A stretch of DNA of 26,400 bases, from assembly GCA_035712285.1 (NCBI GenBank), contig DASTBA010000149.1, positions 1 through 26,400 on the forward strand. Direction: 5' to 3'. Shown piece by piece: positions 14,808-22,789 of the stretch (position 1 is the first letter of the stretch; each line of letters opens with the position of its first letter). Origin of the DNA: CAMLHP01 sp035712285. GTDB lineage: Bacteria; Gemmatimonadota; Gemmatimonadetes; Gemmatimonadales; GWC2-71-9. Below the pieces are notes generated by a model. That model was not told where the DNA came from. It made no database searches and saw only the letters and a program-made list of their open reading frames with translations. Both the position numbers and the translations under genes were made by a program.

Positions 14808-15422
14808 CAGGCCCCGGCGGTACCTTCGCGTTGCCGCCGCCACATCCTCAGCCCCGAGAATTCCGGAAATCACCGCCACGCCGGCCCCGCCGGCCTTGAC
14901 GATCATCGGCACATCCTCGGGCCGGACCCCGCCGATGGCGATGCACGGCCTCGCAGCCGCGAGCCGCATGATGCCGCGGAACCCCTCGAGGCCGACCGGC
15001 TCACCCGCATCCGCCTTGGTATCGGTACGCCGCCAGGGGCCCACGCCCCAGTAATCCGCCCCTGCACCGAACCCGCACTCGGCCGGGGTGCCGACCGAGG
15101 CGCCGAGCCACAGCGCGTCGGGCCACGCGCTTCGCACGAACGCCGGACTCACGTCACCCGGGCCCAGATGCACACCGGCGGCGCCCGTGGCGATCGCCAC
15201 GTCGGGCCGGTCATTGACGAACACCGGCACCGGCAGGGCTCGCACCAGCACCCGCGCAAGCTCCGCGAGACGCCGGGCCGGAACGGTCTTCAGGCGCAGC
15301 TGCACCGCCGTGACCCCGGCCTCGACCGCGCTCGTGATGGATGCCAGCAGCCGCTCTTCGGGCAGGTACCGGTCGTCGGTCACGAGCAGCAGCCGGAGCG
15401 CGTCCGCTAGATTCCGCCTCAT
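14799..15422 (-). CDS. thiE: Thiamine phosphate synthase (ThiE)
   Basis: A 207-residue TIM-barrel enzyme that joins the pyrimidine and thiazole phosphates to make thiamine phosphate. Visible family motifs are 'RLLLVTDDRYLPEERLL', 'VTAVQLRLK' (usually VQLREK), 'VFVNDRPDVAIATGAAGVHLGPGD', 'LGASVGTPAE', the phosphate-binding 'DYWGVGPWRRTDTKAD' and 'CIAIGGVRPEDVP'. The open frame extends far upstream, opposite rlmI, but the start must lie between 15422 (ATG) and about 15443 (GTG). The ATG gives the usual ThiE N-terminus. No other thiamine genes are nearby and no TPP riboswitch was seen in the 36 bases upstream. The VQLREK to VQLRLK change makes TenI-like activity a lesser alternative. Confidence 0.88.
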   Translation of the reverse strand: MRRNLADALRLLLVTDDRYLPEERLLASITSAVEAGVTAVQLRLKTVPARRLAELARVLVRALPVPVFVNDRPDVAIATGAAGVHLGPGDVSPAFVRSAWPDALWLGASVGTPAECGFGAGADYWGVGPWRRTDTKADAGEPVGLEGFRGIMRLAAARPCIAIGGVRPEDVPMIVKAGGAGVAVISGILGAEDVAAATRRYRRGLPG

Positions 15423-15458
15423 GTCCGCAATCAAATCGTTCACCGGGCCGGCCGCCAC

Positions 15459-16628
15459 ATGAGCGGCGCGAGCGCACGAGTGTCCGCGCGCGGCGCCGCG
15501 CGCTGGATCCGGGGCCATCCCTGGATCTATCGCAGCGACGTGATTGACGCGCCCGATACCCCCGGCGTGATACCGGTGCTGGACCAGCAAGGCCGGTTCC
15601 TGGGCCAGGCGCTCTGCTCCCCGCGCTCCGAGATCCGGCTTCGCTTGCTGGAACGCAGCGACCGGCCGCTCGACGCCGCCTGGTGGACCAGCCAGCTGCG
15701 GGCGGCACTCGCGCGCCGGGGCGGCCTGGACGCGACCGCGTACCGTGTGGTGCACGCCGAGGGCGACGGACTGCCCTCGCTGGTGGTGGACCGCTACGAT
15801 CGGTGGGTCGTGGTACAGCTGCTGTCGGCCGGCATCGAGACGCAGCGTGCCGCGATCCTGGAGGCGATCGGCAGTGTGATGCAGCCGGAGGGCATCCTGC
15901 TCCGGAACGACGTGCCGGTGCGCGGCAAGGAGGGGCTGAGCCAGGAGGTCGAGCTGGCGTGCGGCGCCGTGCCTGAACAGGTAACCGTGCGGGAGGGAGC
16001 TGTGCAGTACATCGCCGCGCCCTGGACCGGGCAGAAGACCGGGGCCTTCCTGGACCAGCGGCCGAACCGCGTGCTCGCCGGCGTGCTCACACCGCCCGGT
16101 GCACGCGCACTCGACTGCTTCAGCTACCACGGTTCCTTCGCACTGCACCTCGCCCACCGGGCCGGCTCGGTGCTCGCGCTCGACAGCAGTGCCGGCGCGC
16201 TGGAGCGCGGCGCGGAGAACGCCGCGCTCAACGGCTTCACCAACATCTCCTGGCGCGAGGCCGATGCCTTCGAGGAGCTGCGCCGCCTGGAACGGGCCGG
16301 GGAACGCTTTGACATCATCGCGCTGGATCCGCCGGCGTTCGCCAAGACGAAGAGTGCGGTGCCGCAGGCGCTGCGCGGCTACCACGAGATCAACCTCCGG
16401 GCGATGCGGCTGCTCGCGCCCGGTGGTGTGCTGGTGACCGCGTCCTGCTCCTGGCACGTGAGCCGGCCCCGGTTTCTCGAGATGCTGGCGGCGGCCGGAG
16501 CGGACAGTGGCCGGCGGCTGGTGCTGCGGGAGGTGCTTGGGCAGGGGGTGGATCACCCCGAGCTGATCACGGTGCCTGAGACGGGCTACCTGAAGGGTGC
16601 GGTGCTGGTCGCGGCGGAAGGCTCCTGA
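15459..16628 (+). CDS. rlmI: Class I SAM-dependent rRNA large-subunit methyltransferase, RlmI-like
   Basis: A 389-residue protein. The N-terminal PUA-like domain has 'RWIRGHPWIYRSDV'; the central EEHEP-like domain has 'VVHAEGDGLPSLVVDRY'; the C-terminal Rossmann methyltransferase domain carries 'TGAFLDQRPNR', motif I 'ALDCFSYHGSFALHLA', the acidic strand end 'VLALDSS', motif IV 'IIALDPPAFAKTK' and 'LVTASCSWHVS'. This is the architecture of RlmI/RlmK-type enzymes that make 5-methylcytosine in 23S rRNA. The exact base methylated here is inferred. Translation starts 36 bases from the divergent thiE start. Its last 62 bases overlap the convergent hydrolase gene. Confidence 0.85.
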   Translation: MSGASARVSARGAARWIRGHPWIYRSDVIDAPDTPGVIPVLDQQGRFLGQALCSPRSEIRLRLLERSDRPLDAAWWTSQLRAALARRGGLDATAYRVVHAEGDGLPSLVVDRYDRWVVVQLLSAGIETQRAAILEAIGSVMQPEGILLRNDVPVRGKEGLSQEVELACGAVPEQVTVREGAVQYIAAPWTGQKTGAFLDQRPNRVLAGVLTPPGARALDCFSYHGSFALHLAHRAGSVLALDSSAGALERGAENAALNGFTNISWREADAFEELRRLERAGERFDIIALDPPAFAKTKSAVPQALRGYHEINLRAMRLLAPGGVLVTASCSWHVSRPRFLEMLAAAGADSGRRLVLREVLGQGVDHPELITVPETGYLKGAVLVAAEGS

Positions 16629-17595
16629 GCCAGCCGGCAATGTCGTCCAGGACCCGCGTCGGCACGTGGCCGGGGATGGCGTATTCGGATGGCGATGGAG
16701 GGCCGGACCCTTCCAGGAACAGGTGGTTGAGCCCGGGATATTCGATGAACCGCACGTCCTTTCTCGAACCGAGCCGGGCGCGCCAGCCGGCCGCGTCCGC
16801 AGCGATCACCTGGTAATCCCGCGCGCCCCGGAGGATCAGCATCGGCAGGGCAAGCGAATCGGCCAGCGCCTCCGGGTGATAGTTCCGAAGGTCCAGCCAG
16901 TAGCTGGGCGGCGCGCCCAGCAGGAGCGCGGTCGAGAGCGTGTCCGCCGGAGTCAGCGAATCGATGCGCGCGGCGAGGTTGTCGAGCGCGGCGAGCGGCG
17001 GCGCGGTGCGGGCCGAGTCCGCCTTGCCCCGCTCCGCCAGATACCGGGCCTGGCGGGCGATCATGGCCGTGATCGAGGCGGTGGGACCCGCCATGATGAT
17101 CATGCCGGCCGTCCCGCGTGCGGCCTCCGCGATCCTCGGCGCCAGCATCCCGCCCAGACTGTGGCCCAGCACCACCACCCGGCCCGGATCCACCTCGGGC
17201 TGGTTCCGCAACAGCGTGAGCGCCGCGACCGCGTCCTCGACGACTTCCTCCCGGACGGTGAACCGGCGCCCGATGAACGAGAACGGGTGCGCCTTCGAGC
17301 GCTTCTCGTAGCGCAGCACCACCACGCCACGGGCTGCGAGACCCCACGCCAGGTCGCGGAACGGCTTGTTGGGGCCGATCGTCTCGTCCCGGTCCGCTGC
17401 TCCCGATCCCTGCACCAGCACCACCCCCGGAAGGTGCCGCTCGCCCGCGGGCATCGTGAGCGTCCCCGGGAGCCCGAGCGGGCCCACGGTGACCGGCCGC
17501 TCGACCACCCCTGCGGGCGGCTGAAGCGAGTCCTGGGCGTTCGCGGCCACCGGAACCACCAATGCCGGAAGCATCAGCAATGCGCCGCGCTTCAT
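16567..17595 (-). CDS. Exported alpha/beta hydrolase
   Basis: A 342-residue protein with a signal peptide (MKRGALLMLPALVVPVAANA, cut near residue 20). It has an alpha/beta-hydrolase fold with a complete triad: nucleophile S146 in 'VVLGHSLGGM', D260 in 'ILRGARDYQV' and H291 in 'GLNHLFLEG'. An oxyanion-type 'LVQGSGAADRDETIGPNKPFRDLAWGLAARGVVVLRYEKRS' lies near the N-terminus. It resembles secreted esterase/dienelactone-hydrolase-like proteins; no substrate can be named. The start at 17595 overlaps the SdpI-like gene as ATGA, so they form an operon. A much longer open frame upstream (to 18339) is rejected because it overlaps SdpI. The last 20 residues overlap the 3' end of rlmI on the other strand. 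Confidence 0.87.
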   Translation of the reverse strand: MKRGALLMLPALVVPVAANAQDSLQPPAGVVERPVTVGPLGLPGTLTMPAGERHLPGVVLVQGSGAADRDETIGPNKPFRDLAWGLAARGVVVLRYEKRSKAHPFSFIGRRFTVREEVVEDAVAALTLLRNQPEVDPGRVVVLGHSLGGMLAPRIAEAARGTAGMIIMAGPTASITAMIARQARYLAERGKADSARTAPPLAALDNLAARIDSLTPADTLSTALLLGAPPSYWLDLRNYHPEALADSLALPMLILRGARDYQVIAADAAGWRARLGSRKDVRFIEYPGLNHLFLEGSGPPSPSEYAIPGHVPTRVLDDIAGWLRSLPPRPAPHPSGSPSQAP

Positions 17596-18248
17596 GCTGA
17601 CCCGCTGACGCCGGCGCGCTCCTGCTCCCGGCGCCATGCCAGGTAGGACCAGGCGACCGGCACCCCGACGGCGACCGCAATGACGACGGCGGCCATCACC
17701 ATCAGGTGCGGCGGCTGCATGAAACCCAGGACGACGAACACCGCACCAGCCGCGGCGAACAGCCGCCCCGCCACGGCGTGGGTGCTGCGCCAGACCGCGT
17801 CGCTCGTGAGGGTCCACGGCGTACGGATGCCCATGAACCAGTTGGACCGCATCCGGGGCATGAGGTATCCCAGCAGGATGAAAAGCAGGCCGATCGCCAC
17901 CAGCGTCACGCCGGCCATCGGGACGGGCCATCCGAGGTTGTAGCCGAGCAGGGCCACGTGCAGCACTGCGAGCAGGGCCAGTACCGCGTTGGCGATGGTC
18001 CACCAGACACCGGCGTGGAGCAGCTGGTCCTTCCGGGGGTCGAGCCGGGGCACCACGGCAAAGACCAGCCCGAGCACCGCCCCGAACAGCGGGAGGAACA
18101 CCGCGGCCGCGGCCCGGCCCATGGTGCCATCGGGCTGGCCGGACAGAGCCCAGTGCGAGGCCACCCGGGCCGGCAGGTGGGGGAGCGCCCAGAGTCCGAA
18201 CGCCAGTGCCGCGAGGAGGAGCGCAAAGCCCGGCATCAGTCGTCGCAC
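17592..18248 (-). CDS. SdpI/DUF1648-family membrane protein
   Basis: A 218-residue membrane protein with about six helices. The N-terminal half resembles DUF1648 ('LWALPHLPARVASHWALSGQPDGTMGR...FLPLFG'). The C-terminal half carries the SdpI signature 'RSNWFMGIRTPWTLTSDAVW' followed by R-S-T-H-A-V-A-G-R-L-F. SdpI in Bacillus gives immunity to the SdpC toxin; relatives without a toxin gene are widespread and uncharacterised, and no toxin is visible here. The GTG at 18248 is chosen because AAGGAG lies six bases upstream. Its stop overlaps the hydrolase start by four bases, which may mean the two act on the same envelope compound. Confidence 0.82.
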   Translation of the reverse strand: MRRLMPGFALLLAALAFGLWALPHLPARVASHWALSGQPDGTMGRAAAAVFLPLFGAVLGLVFAVVPRLDPRKDQLLHAGVWWTIANAVLALLAVLHVALLGYNLGWPVPMAGVTLVAIGLLFILLGYLMPRMRSNWFMGIRTPWTLTSDAVWRSTHAVAGRLFAAAGAVFVVLGFMQPPHLMVMAAVVIAVAVGVPVAWSYLAWRREQERAGVSGSA

Positions 18249-18348
18249 GGTGATCTCCTTGCCAGGAAGGGTGACTGGAAGATGCGCTGCCGTGGCCGGA
18301 GGCGGAACCGCATTGACAGCCCTTCCGCCTCCTGCCCACTTTTCTCCC

Positions 18349-19221
18349 ATGCCAGGCACCGCCGCCCCGGATCGCAACCGCGAGATCCGCCGCGTGCTGA
18401 TCGCGATCCTCGGCGCGAACGTGCTGGTGGTGGCCATCAAGGCCGCCGTGGGCATCGCCACCGGGTCACTCGCGGTCTTCGGCGACCTGATCCAGTCCTC
18501 GCTCGATGCGGTCAACAACGTGCTCGCGCTCGCCATCATCGGCGTGGCGTCGAAGGGCCCGGACGCCGAGCATCCTTATGGACATGCCAAGTTCGAGACC
18601 GTCGGTGCCTTGCTCATCGTCGTATTCCTGTCGGTGTCCATCTTCGAGCTGCTGCGTGGTGCGGCCGCCCGGATCGCCACCGGCTCGCCCCCGCCGAGCG
18701 TGCACACCGCCGACCTCCTGCTCATCACCGCCACGCTCGTGCTGAACATCGGCGTCACCATCACCGAATCCCGGGCCGGCCGCCGGCTCGGCAGCGAGCT
18801 GCTCATGGCCGACGCGGTGCACACCCGCGTTGACGTCTTCATCACGGTGGCCGTCCTGGCCGGCCTGCTGCTGGCACGGACCGGGCTGGGCTGGGCCGAC
18901 CCGGTGCTGGCGATCGCCGTGGCCGTCATGGCGGGCCGCGCCGGCTACGCCATCGTCCGCCGCGCGCTGCCCACGCTCGTGGATGAACGCGCCTACGACG
19001 CCCAGACCATCCGGGGAGAGGCGGAGCAGGTGCCGGGGGTGCGGGCCGCCTATTCCATCCGCTCCCGGTCCGCGGCCAGCACCCGCTTCGCCGAGCTCAC
19101 CATCGCGGTGGATGGCCGCTCGGACGTCGCCAGCGCCCACGGCATCGCCGACGCCGTCGAGAAGCGCCTGCAGGACACCCTTCAGCTCCACGAGGTCGTG
19201 GTACACGTGGAACCATGCTGA
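18349..19221 (+). CDS. Cation diffusion facilitator (CDF) metal efflux transporter
   Basis: A 290-residue transporter with six membrane helices and a C-terminal cytoplasmic domain (about 205-290). CDF proteins export divalent metals in exchange for protons. Helix 5 has the usual H158-x-x-x-D162 ('MADAVHTRVDVF'). In helix 2 the site reads Q49-S-S-L-D53 ('FGDLIQSSLDAVNN'), where Zn transporters have H or D at the first position. The 'DAEHPYGHAKFET' loop (72-84) is typical. The metal cannot be named. The start ATG at 18349 is followed by the usual 'NREIRRVLIAILGANVLVV'. A TTGACA at 18313 lies upstream but has no convincing -10. The gene end overlaps the next gene by seven bases. Confidence 0.9.
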   Translation: MPGTAAPDRNREIRRVLIAILGANVLVVAIKAAVGIATGSLAVFGDLIQSSLDAVNNVLALAIIGVASKGPDAEHPYGHAKFETVGALLIVVFLSVSIFELLRGAAARIATGSPPPSVHTADLLLITATLVLNIGVTITESRAGRRLGSELLMADAVHTRVDVFITVAVLAGLLLARTGLGWADPVLAIAVAVMAGRAGYAIVRRALPTLVDERAYDAQTIRGEAEQVPGVRAAYSIRSRSAASTRFAELTIAVDGRSDVASAHGIADAVEKRLQDTLQLHEVVVHVEPC

Positions 19222-20075
19222 GGGGCACCGACACCCGGCGCGCCCGCGCGCGGCGGCCACCGCCGTCGCTCAAGCAGCAGTACCAGGAGTACGTGCTGCA
19301 GCGCATCGAGACCTACAAGAACTCGCTGGGCCGCTCACGGCTGATCGAGATCGGCGGCGAGGCCGCCGCCGAGATGCAGGACAGCTGCGCCGGGCAGTTC
19401 CTGCTGACCGAGGTGCTCATGCAGGAGGCGGTGGACCGCCTGATCGTCAAGCGACTGCGGCTGCCGTCCTTCAACAAGTGGAAGCAGCAGTACGCCGAAC
19501 GGCGGCGCGCGCAGCGTGAGCTCACCCACTGGGGGCTGGAGCCGGATGGCATCCTGGCGGCATTGCTCCCCCGTGTGGAGCCGGAAGACCAGGTCCTGGT
19601 CGCGGGCCCGGCCGTGGCACCCGCCGCGTACCTGCTCGCCGCCTACGAGGCGACTGTCACCTACATCGCGGCGGACATCGGCAGCGTGGAACGGATGGAA
19701 GCCGGCCTGGCCGACGAGGCACTGGCGGGCGCCGCCGAGTGCTTCTTCGTGCAGCCCGGCTGCTGGCTGCCCCCGTTCGGCAGCCCGCTCGACCTCGTGG
19801 TAGTGGACGCCTCCGCGCTGATCGAGACCGATCCCGGTGACCGCGCCGTGTTCGTGCGCCAGCTGCAGGCGGTCACGGCGGCAGGCGGCATTCACCTGCT
19901 CCTGCCCGGCCGGGGCGGGCTCGCGCCGGAGGCGATGGTCGCGTGGTACGAGGGCTGGTCCCGGGACCAGGTGGCCCGCACCCGCCGCCGCGGCGCCGCC
20001 CGTCCGAGCACCGGTGTCGTGCTCACCAAGCCCGACCCATCGTCCGGGACCGAGATCGGCGCCGCCGAGCGCTAG
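19215..20075 (+). CDS. Unrecognised protein, possible degenerate Rossmann-fold domain
   Basis: A 286-residue soluble protein with no confident family. The N-terminal 110 residues are helical and charged ('SLKQQYQEYVLQRIETYKNS', 'FLLTEVLMQEAVDRLI', 'FNKWKQQYAERRRAQRELTHWGL'). From about 120 the sequence reads like a Rossmann-type sheet ('DQVLVAGPAVAPAAYLLAAY', 'VTYIAADIGSVERMEAGLAD', 'LDLVVVDASALIETDP', 'GGIHLLLPGRGGLAPEAM'). This is methyltransferase-like in outline, but motif I lacks the glycine-rich GxGxG. It starts at an ATG seven bases inside the CDF gene and continues toward the glycosyltransferase, so co-expression is likely. It may be a methyltransferase relative that has lost SAM binding. 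Confidence 0.65.
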   Translation: MLRGTDTRRARARRPPPSLKQQYQEYVLQRIETYKNSLGRSRLIEIGGEAAAEMQDSCAGQFLLTEVLMQEAVDRLIVKRLRLPSFNKWKQQYAERRRAQRELTHWGLEPDGILAALLPRVEPEDQVLVAGPAVAPAAYLLAAYEATVTYIAADIGSVERMEAGLADEALAGAAECFFVQPGCWLPPFGSPLDLVVVDASALIETDPGDRAVFVRQLQAVTAAGGIHLLLPGRGGLAPEAMVAWYEGWSRDQVARTRRRGAARPSTGVVLTKPDPSSGTEIGAAER

Positions 20076-20115
20076 ATCATGCCCGGATCCCGGATCGCTC
20101 CCGCTACCAGCGCAC

Positions 20116-21669
20116 GTGGACATCACTGACCGGGCTTGGGTCCGCGCCTGGACGACGCGGATCGCCATCGCGGTCGTCGCGGTCGCGGCGGCCATCTGGG
20201 CCGCCGGAAGCCTGGCTTGGCCATTCGGCTACGATCAGGGCGCGATTTCGCGTTCCGCCGACGTCCTGCTGCGCGGCGGGATCCCCTTCCGCGACGCGTT
20301 CGACGTCAAGGGCCCCGCCTCCTTCCTGCCATCGGCAGCCGCACTGGCGCTGTTCGGGCGCAACTGGTGGGGACTGCGGCTGCTCGATCTCGTGGCGGTG
20401 GGCTGGATCGCGCTGGCCATTGGCCGGCTCGGGAGCCGGTTCGCCGGCCGCGCCTGCGGCATCGCCGCGGCGCTCCTCTGGGTGCTGGCGTATGGCAACA
20501 CCGGCGCCGGCAACACCGCCCAGCCGGATCTCTGGGTCTCCTGGCTGCTGCTCGCAACGGGAACCTCGATCTGCCTGTCGGATGAGCCCCCCGCAAGCTG
20601 GCGACTGGCACTCCTCGCAGCCGCAGTCGGCGTGGCCACCCTGGTCAAGCCATTCTACGCCGCATTCCTGATACTGCCGGCCGGCGCGGTGCTTCTGGAT
20701 CGCCCCGCCGGACGACGCCGCGGCGCGCTGGGCCTCGTGACCGTCGGGTTTGTCGTTCCCGTGCTGCTCGCCGGCGTCTGGTACGGCATGCATGGCGGAC
20801 TGGGCGCGCTCTGGGAAGCGTACGTGAGCTTCAATGTATCGAAGAACTCGCCCGATCTCGTCGGGGTCGCCGTGTCGGCGATTTCCTACGGGCTGGTACT
20901 CGATCCCGTCGTGCTCATCGCGTTCCCGCTCGCCGTGGCCGGTGCCGTGGCGCTGCACCGCGTTTCCCCGCGGGCCGCGCTGGTGCTCGGGGGCTGGTTC
21001 GTACTGGCCCTGCTCTGCATCCTGATCCAGCGGCCGTACTTTCCATACCGGTTGCACACCATCTCGCCCGTCATGGCGGTGCTGGCCGCTGTGGCCGTCG
21101 CTCGCCTCCGCAGCAACGCCCGGAACGATCCTGGCGGCACCACGGTGCCTGACACCCTGGGGGCCGTGCTGTTCCTGCTGGCGGCCGTGACCCTGGGCAG
21201 ACACCCGCTCGGCGAAGGGCTCCGCGGCATCAAGGTGCTCGCCGGAGTGACTCCGCGCGCCGAGTATTACGGACAGTTCCGGATCTGGCATCACGCGTCC
21301 GCCAGCGATGCCATGGCAGTCACCCGCTTCCTCGCGGACAGCACGCCGCCCGGCACGGCGGTCTTCGCATGGGACTGGCCCTCCGTGGCGGTGCTGGCGG
21401 ACCGCCCGACCACGCCGCGCCTCATCGTCAGCGTCGTGACCAACGATGCGGTGCCGGAGGCGGTCCGGCAGCACTATCTCGACGAACTCGCGCGCGACCT
21501 GCGCGCCGCGGCGCCGCCAGTCGTGGTGGCCGAGGATACACTCGGCCTCGGCGGCCGATGCCTCGCCTGCCTGCCGCCGTTTGCGGCGATGGGTCGGAGC
21601 GCGTCGGCCTTGACGGCCGGCTATCACCCCGTGTTCCGGAGCGGCCCGCTCATCGTCTTCCGCCGGTAG
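20116..21669 (+). CDS. GT-C (GT39/ArnT-like) membrane glycosyltransferase
   Basis: A 517-residue protein with about ten or more membrane helices and a soluble C-terminal domain (about 395-517). Near the N-terminus 'WPFGYDQGAISRSADVLLRGGIPFRDAFDVKGPASF' resembles the first periplasmic loop of GT39/GT83 enzymes, with the acidic residue (D in YDQ) where the catalytic aspartate of dolichyl-/polyprenyl-phosphate-dependent transferases lies. 'GNTGAGNTAQPDLWVSWLL' and 'VKPFYAAFLILPAG' also fit. These enzymes move sugars from lipid carriers to lipids or proteins on the outer face of the inner membrane. The start is GTG 20116, just before the first helix; the ribosome site is weak. The frame is open upstream to 19837, but that part overlaps the previous gene. 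Acceptor unknown. Confidence 0.8.
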   Translation: MDITDRAWVRAWTTRIAIAVVAVAAAIWAAGSLAWPFGYDQGAISRSADVLLRGGIPFRDAFDVKGPASFLPSAAALALFGRNWWGLRLLDLVAVGWIALAIGRLGSRFAGRACGIAAALLWVLAYGNTGAGNTAQPDLWVSWLLLATGTSICLSDEPPASWRLALLAAAVGVATLVKPFYAAFLILPAGAVLLDRPAGRRRGALGLVTVGFVVPVLLAGVWYGMHGGLGALWEAYVSFNVSKNSPDLVGVAVSAISYGLVLDPVVLIAFPLAVAGAVALHRVSPRAALVLGGWFVLALLCILIQRPYFPYRLHTISPVMAVLAAVAVARLRSNARNDPGGTTVPDTLGAVLFLLAAVTLGRHPLGEGLRGIKVLAGVTPRAEYYGQFRIWHHASASDAMAVTRFLADSTPPGTAVFAWDWPSVAVLADRPTTPRLIVSVVTNDAVPEAVRQHYLDELARDLRAAAPPVVVAEDTLGLGGRCLACLPPFAAMGRSASALTAGYHPVFRSGPLIVFRR

Positions 21670-21687
21670 CGTCCGCCCTTCTTCAGC

Positions 21688-21716
21688 TTCACGCCGGCCC
21701 CGGGCCGTCGTATTTT
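21688..21716 (+). promoter_or_regulatory. Probable promoter of tdh-kbl
   Basis: TTCACG (21688-21693) and TATTTT (21711-21716) are spaced by 17 bases in the 79-base gap before tdh. Each hexamer matches consensus at four positions. TATTTT is the only AT-rich word in the gap. Transcription would begin about 25 bases before the tdh ATG. Confidence 0.45.
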
Positions 21717-21748
21717 CCCCCGTCTCCCACCTCCCGAATGGCAGGATC

Positions 21749-22789
21749 ATGCGCGCTCTCGTGAAGACAGCTCCCGGCCCCGGAATGGAACTCCGGGACG
21801 TTCCCATCCCCACCTGCGGTCCCAGCGACGTCCTGATCCGGGTGCACTACGCCGGCGTCTGCGGCACCGACCTGCATATCTGGGAGTGGGATGCGTGGGC
21901 CGCCGGCCGGCTCAAGCCGCCGGTGGTGATCGGGCACGAGTTCGCCGGCGAGGTGGCGCAGCTGGGGCGCGAGGCCGAGGCCGCCGGCCTCCTCGCCGTC
22001 GGCGACCTCGTGACCGCCGAAGGCCACGTGGTCTGCGGGCACTGCCTGCAGTGCCGGATCGGCCAGGCGCATCTCTGCCGCCGCACCTCCATCATCGGCG
22101 TGGACCGGGACGGGGCGTTCGCGGAATACATCGCGATGCCGGCGTCCAACGTGATGAAGCTGGACGGCATCGCGCCGGAGATCGGGGCCATCATGGATCC
22201 GACCGGCAACGCGGTCCATACCGTGCTCGAGGGCGGCATGGCCACCGGCGGCCGGGTCCTGGTGATCGGCTGCGGCCCGATCGGCTGCTTCGCGGTCGGC
22301 GCCGCGCGTGCCGCCGGCGCCTCGCTCGTGATCGCGAGCGACCTCAATCACACCCGGCTCGATCTGGCGAAGACCATGGGCGCGCACGTCGTCCTGGACC
22401 CGCGGAGCGATGACGTCCCCGCCCGCGTGCACGAGCTCACCGGGGACGACGGTGCCGATCTCGTCTGCGAGATGAGCGGTCACCCGGCCGGCCATGCCAC
22501 CGCGTTCGCCGCGGCCCGCCTCGGCGGCCGCGTTAACCTGCTCGGCACGCCGGCGAAGCCCACCGAGGTGAATTTTGCCCGCGACGTCATCTTCAAGGGC
22601 CTCACCCTGTACGGCGTCACCGGCCGGCGCATGTACGAGACATGGGATGTGATGCGCCGCTTCATCGGCTCCGGCCAGCTCGACCCCCGCCCCGTCATCA
22701 CCCACCGCTTCCCGCTCGACCGCATGGCCGAGGCGATCCAGGTCATCAAGGACGGCCAGGCGGGCAAGGTGATTCTGGAGATCGCATGA
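21749..22789 (+). CDS. tdh: L-threonine 3-dehydrogenase
   Basis: A 346-residue zinc-dependent medium-chain dehydrogenase that oxidises L-threonine with NAD+ to 2-amino-3-ketobutyrate. The catalytic zinc ligands C38 ('GVCGTDLHIWEWDAW') and H63-E64 ('VIGHEFAGEV') are present. So are the four structural-zinc cysteines C96, C99, C102 and C110 and the NAD-binding GCGPIG (174-179). 'CGTDLHIWEWDAW' is close to the threonine dehydrogenase signature and separates it from other alcohol dehydrogenases. AGGA lies a few bases before the ATG. The stop overlaps the kbl start (ATGA), and the next enzyme uses its product, so the assignment is firm. Confidence 0.95.
   Translation: MRALVKTAPGPGMELRDVPIPTCGPSDVLIRVHYAGVCGTDLHIWEWDAWAAGRLKPPVVIGHEFAGEVAQLGREAEAAGLLAVGDLVTAEGHVVCGHCLQCRIGQAHLCRRTSIIGVDRDGAFAEYIAMPASNVMKLDGIAPEIGAIMDPTGNAVHTVLEGGMATGGRVLVIGCGPIGCFAVGAARAAGASLVIASDLNHTRLDLAKTMGAHVVLDPRSDDVPARVHELTGDDGADLVCEMSGHPAGHATAFAAARLGGRVNLLGTPAKPTEVNFARDVIFKGLTLYGVTGRRMYETWDVMRRFIGSGQLDPRPVITHRFPLDRMAEAIQVIKDGQAGKVILEIA

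Noticed and set aside
15423..16640. Minus-strand frame extending thiE to 613 codons
   Set aside because: The extension lies wholly opposite rlmI, whose motifs are clear. ThiE homology begins at the ATG at 15422.
17596..18339. Upstream extension of the hydrolase frame
   Set aside because: It runs through the SdpI-like gene in another frame. A signal peptide starts at 17595 with a typical ATGA overlap.
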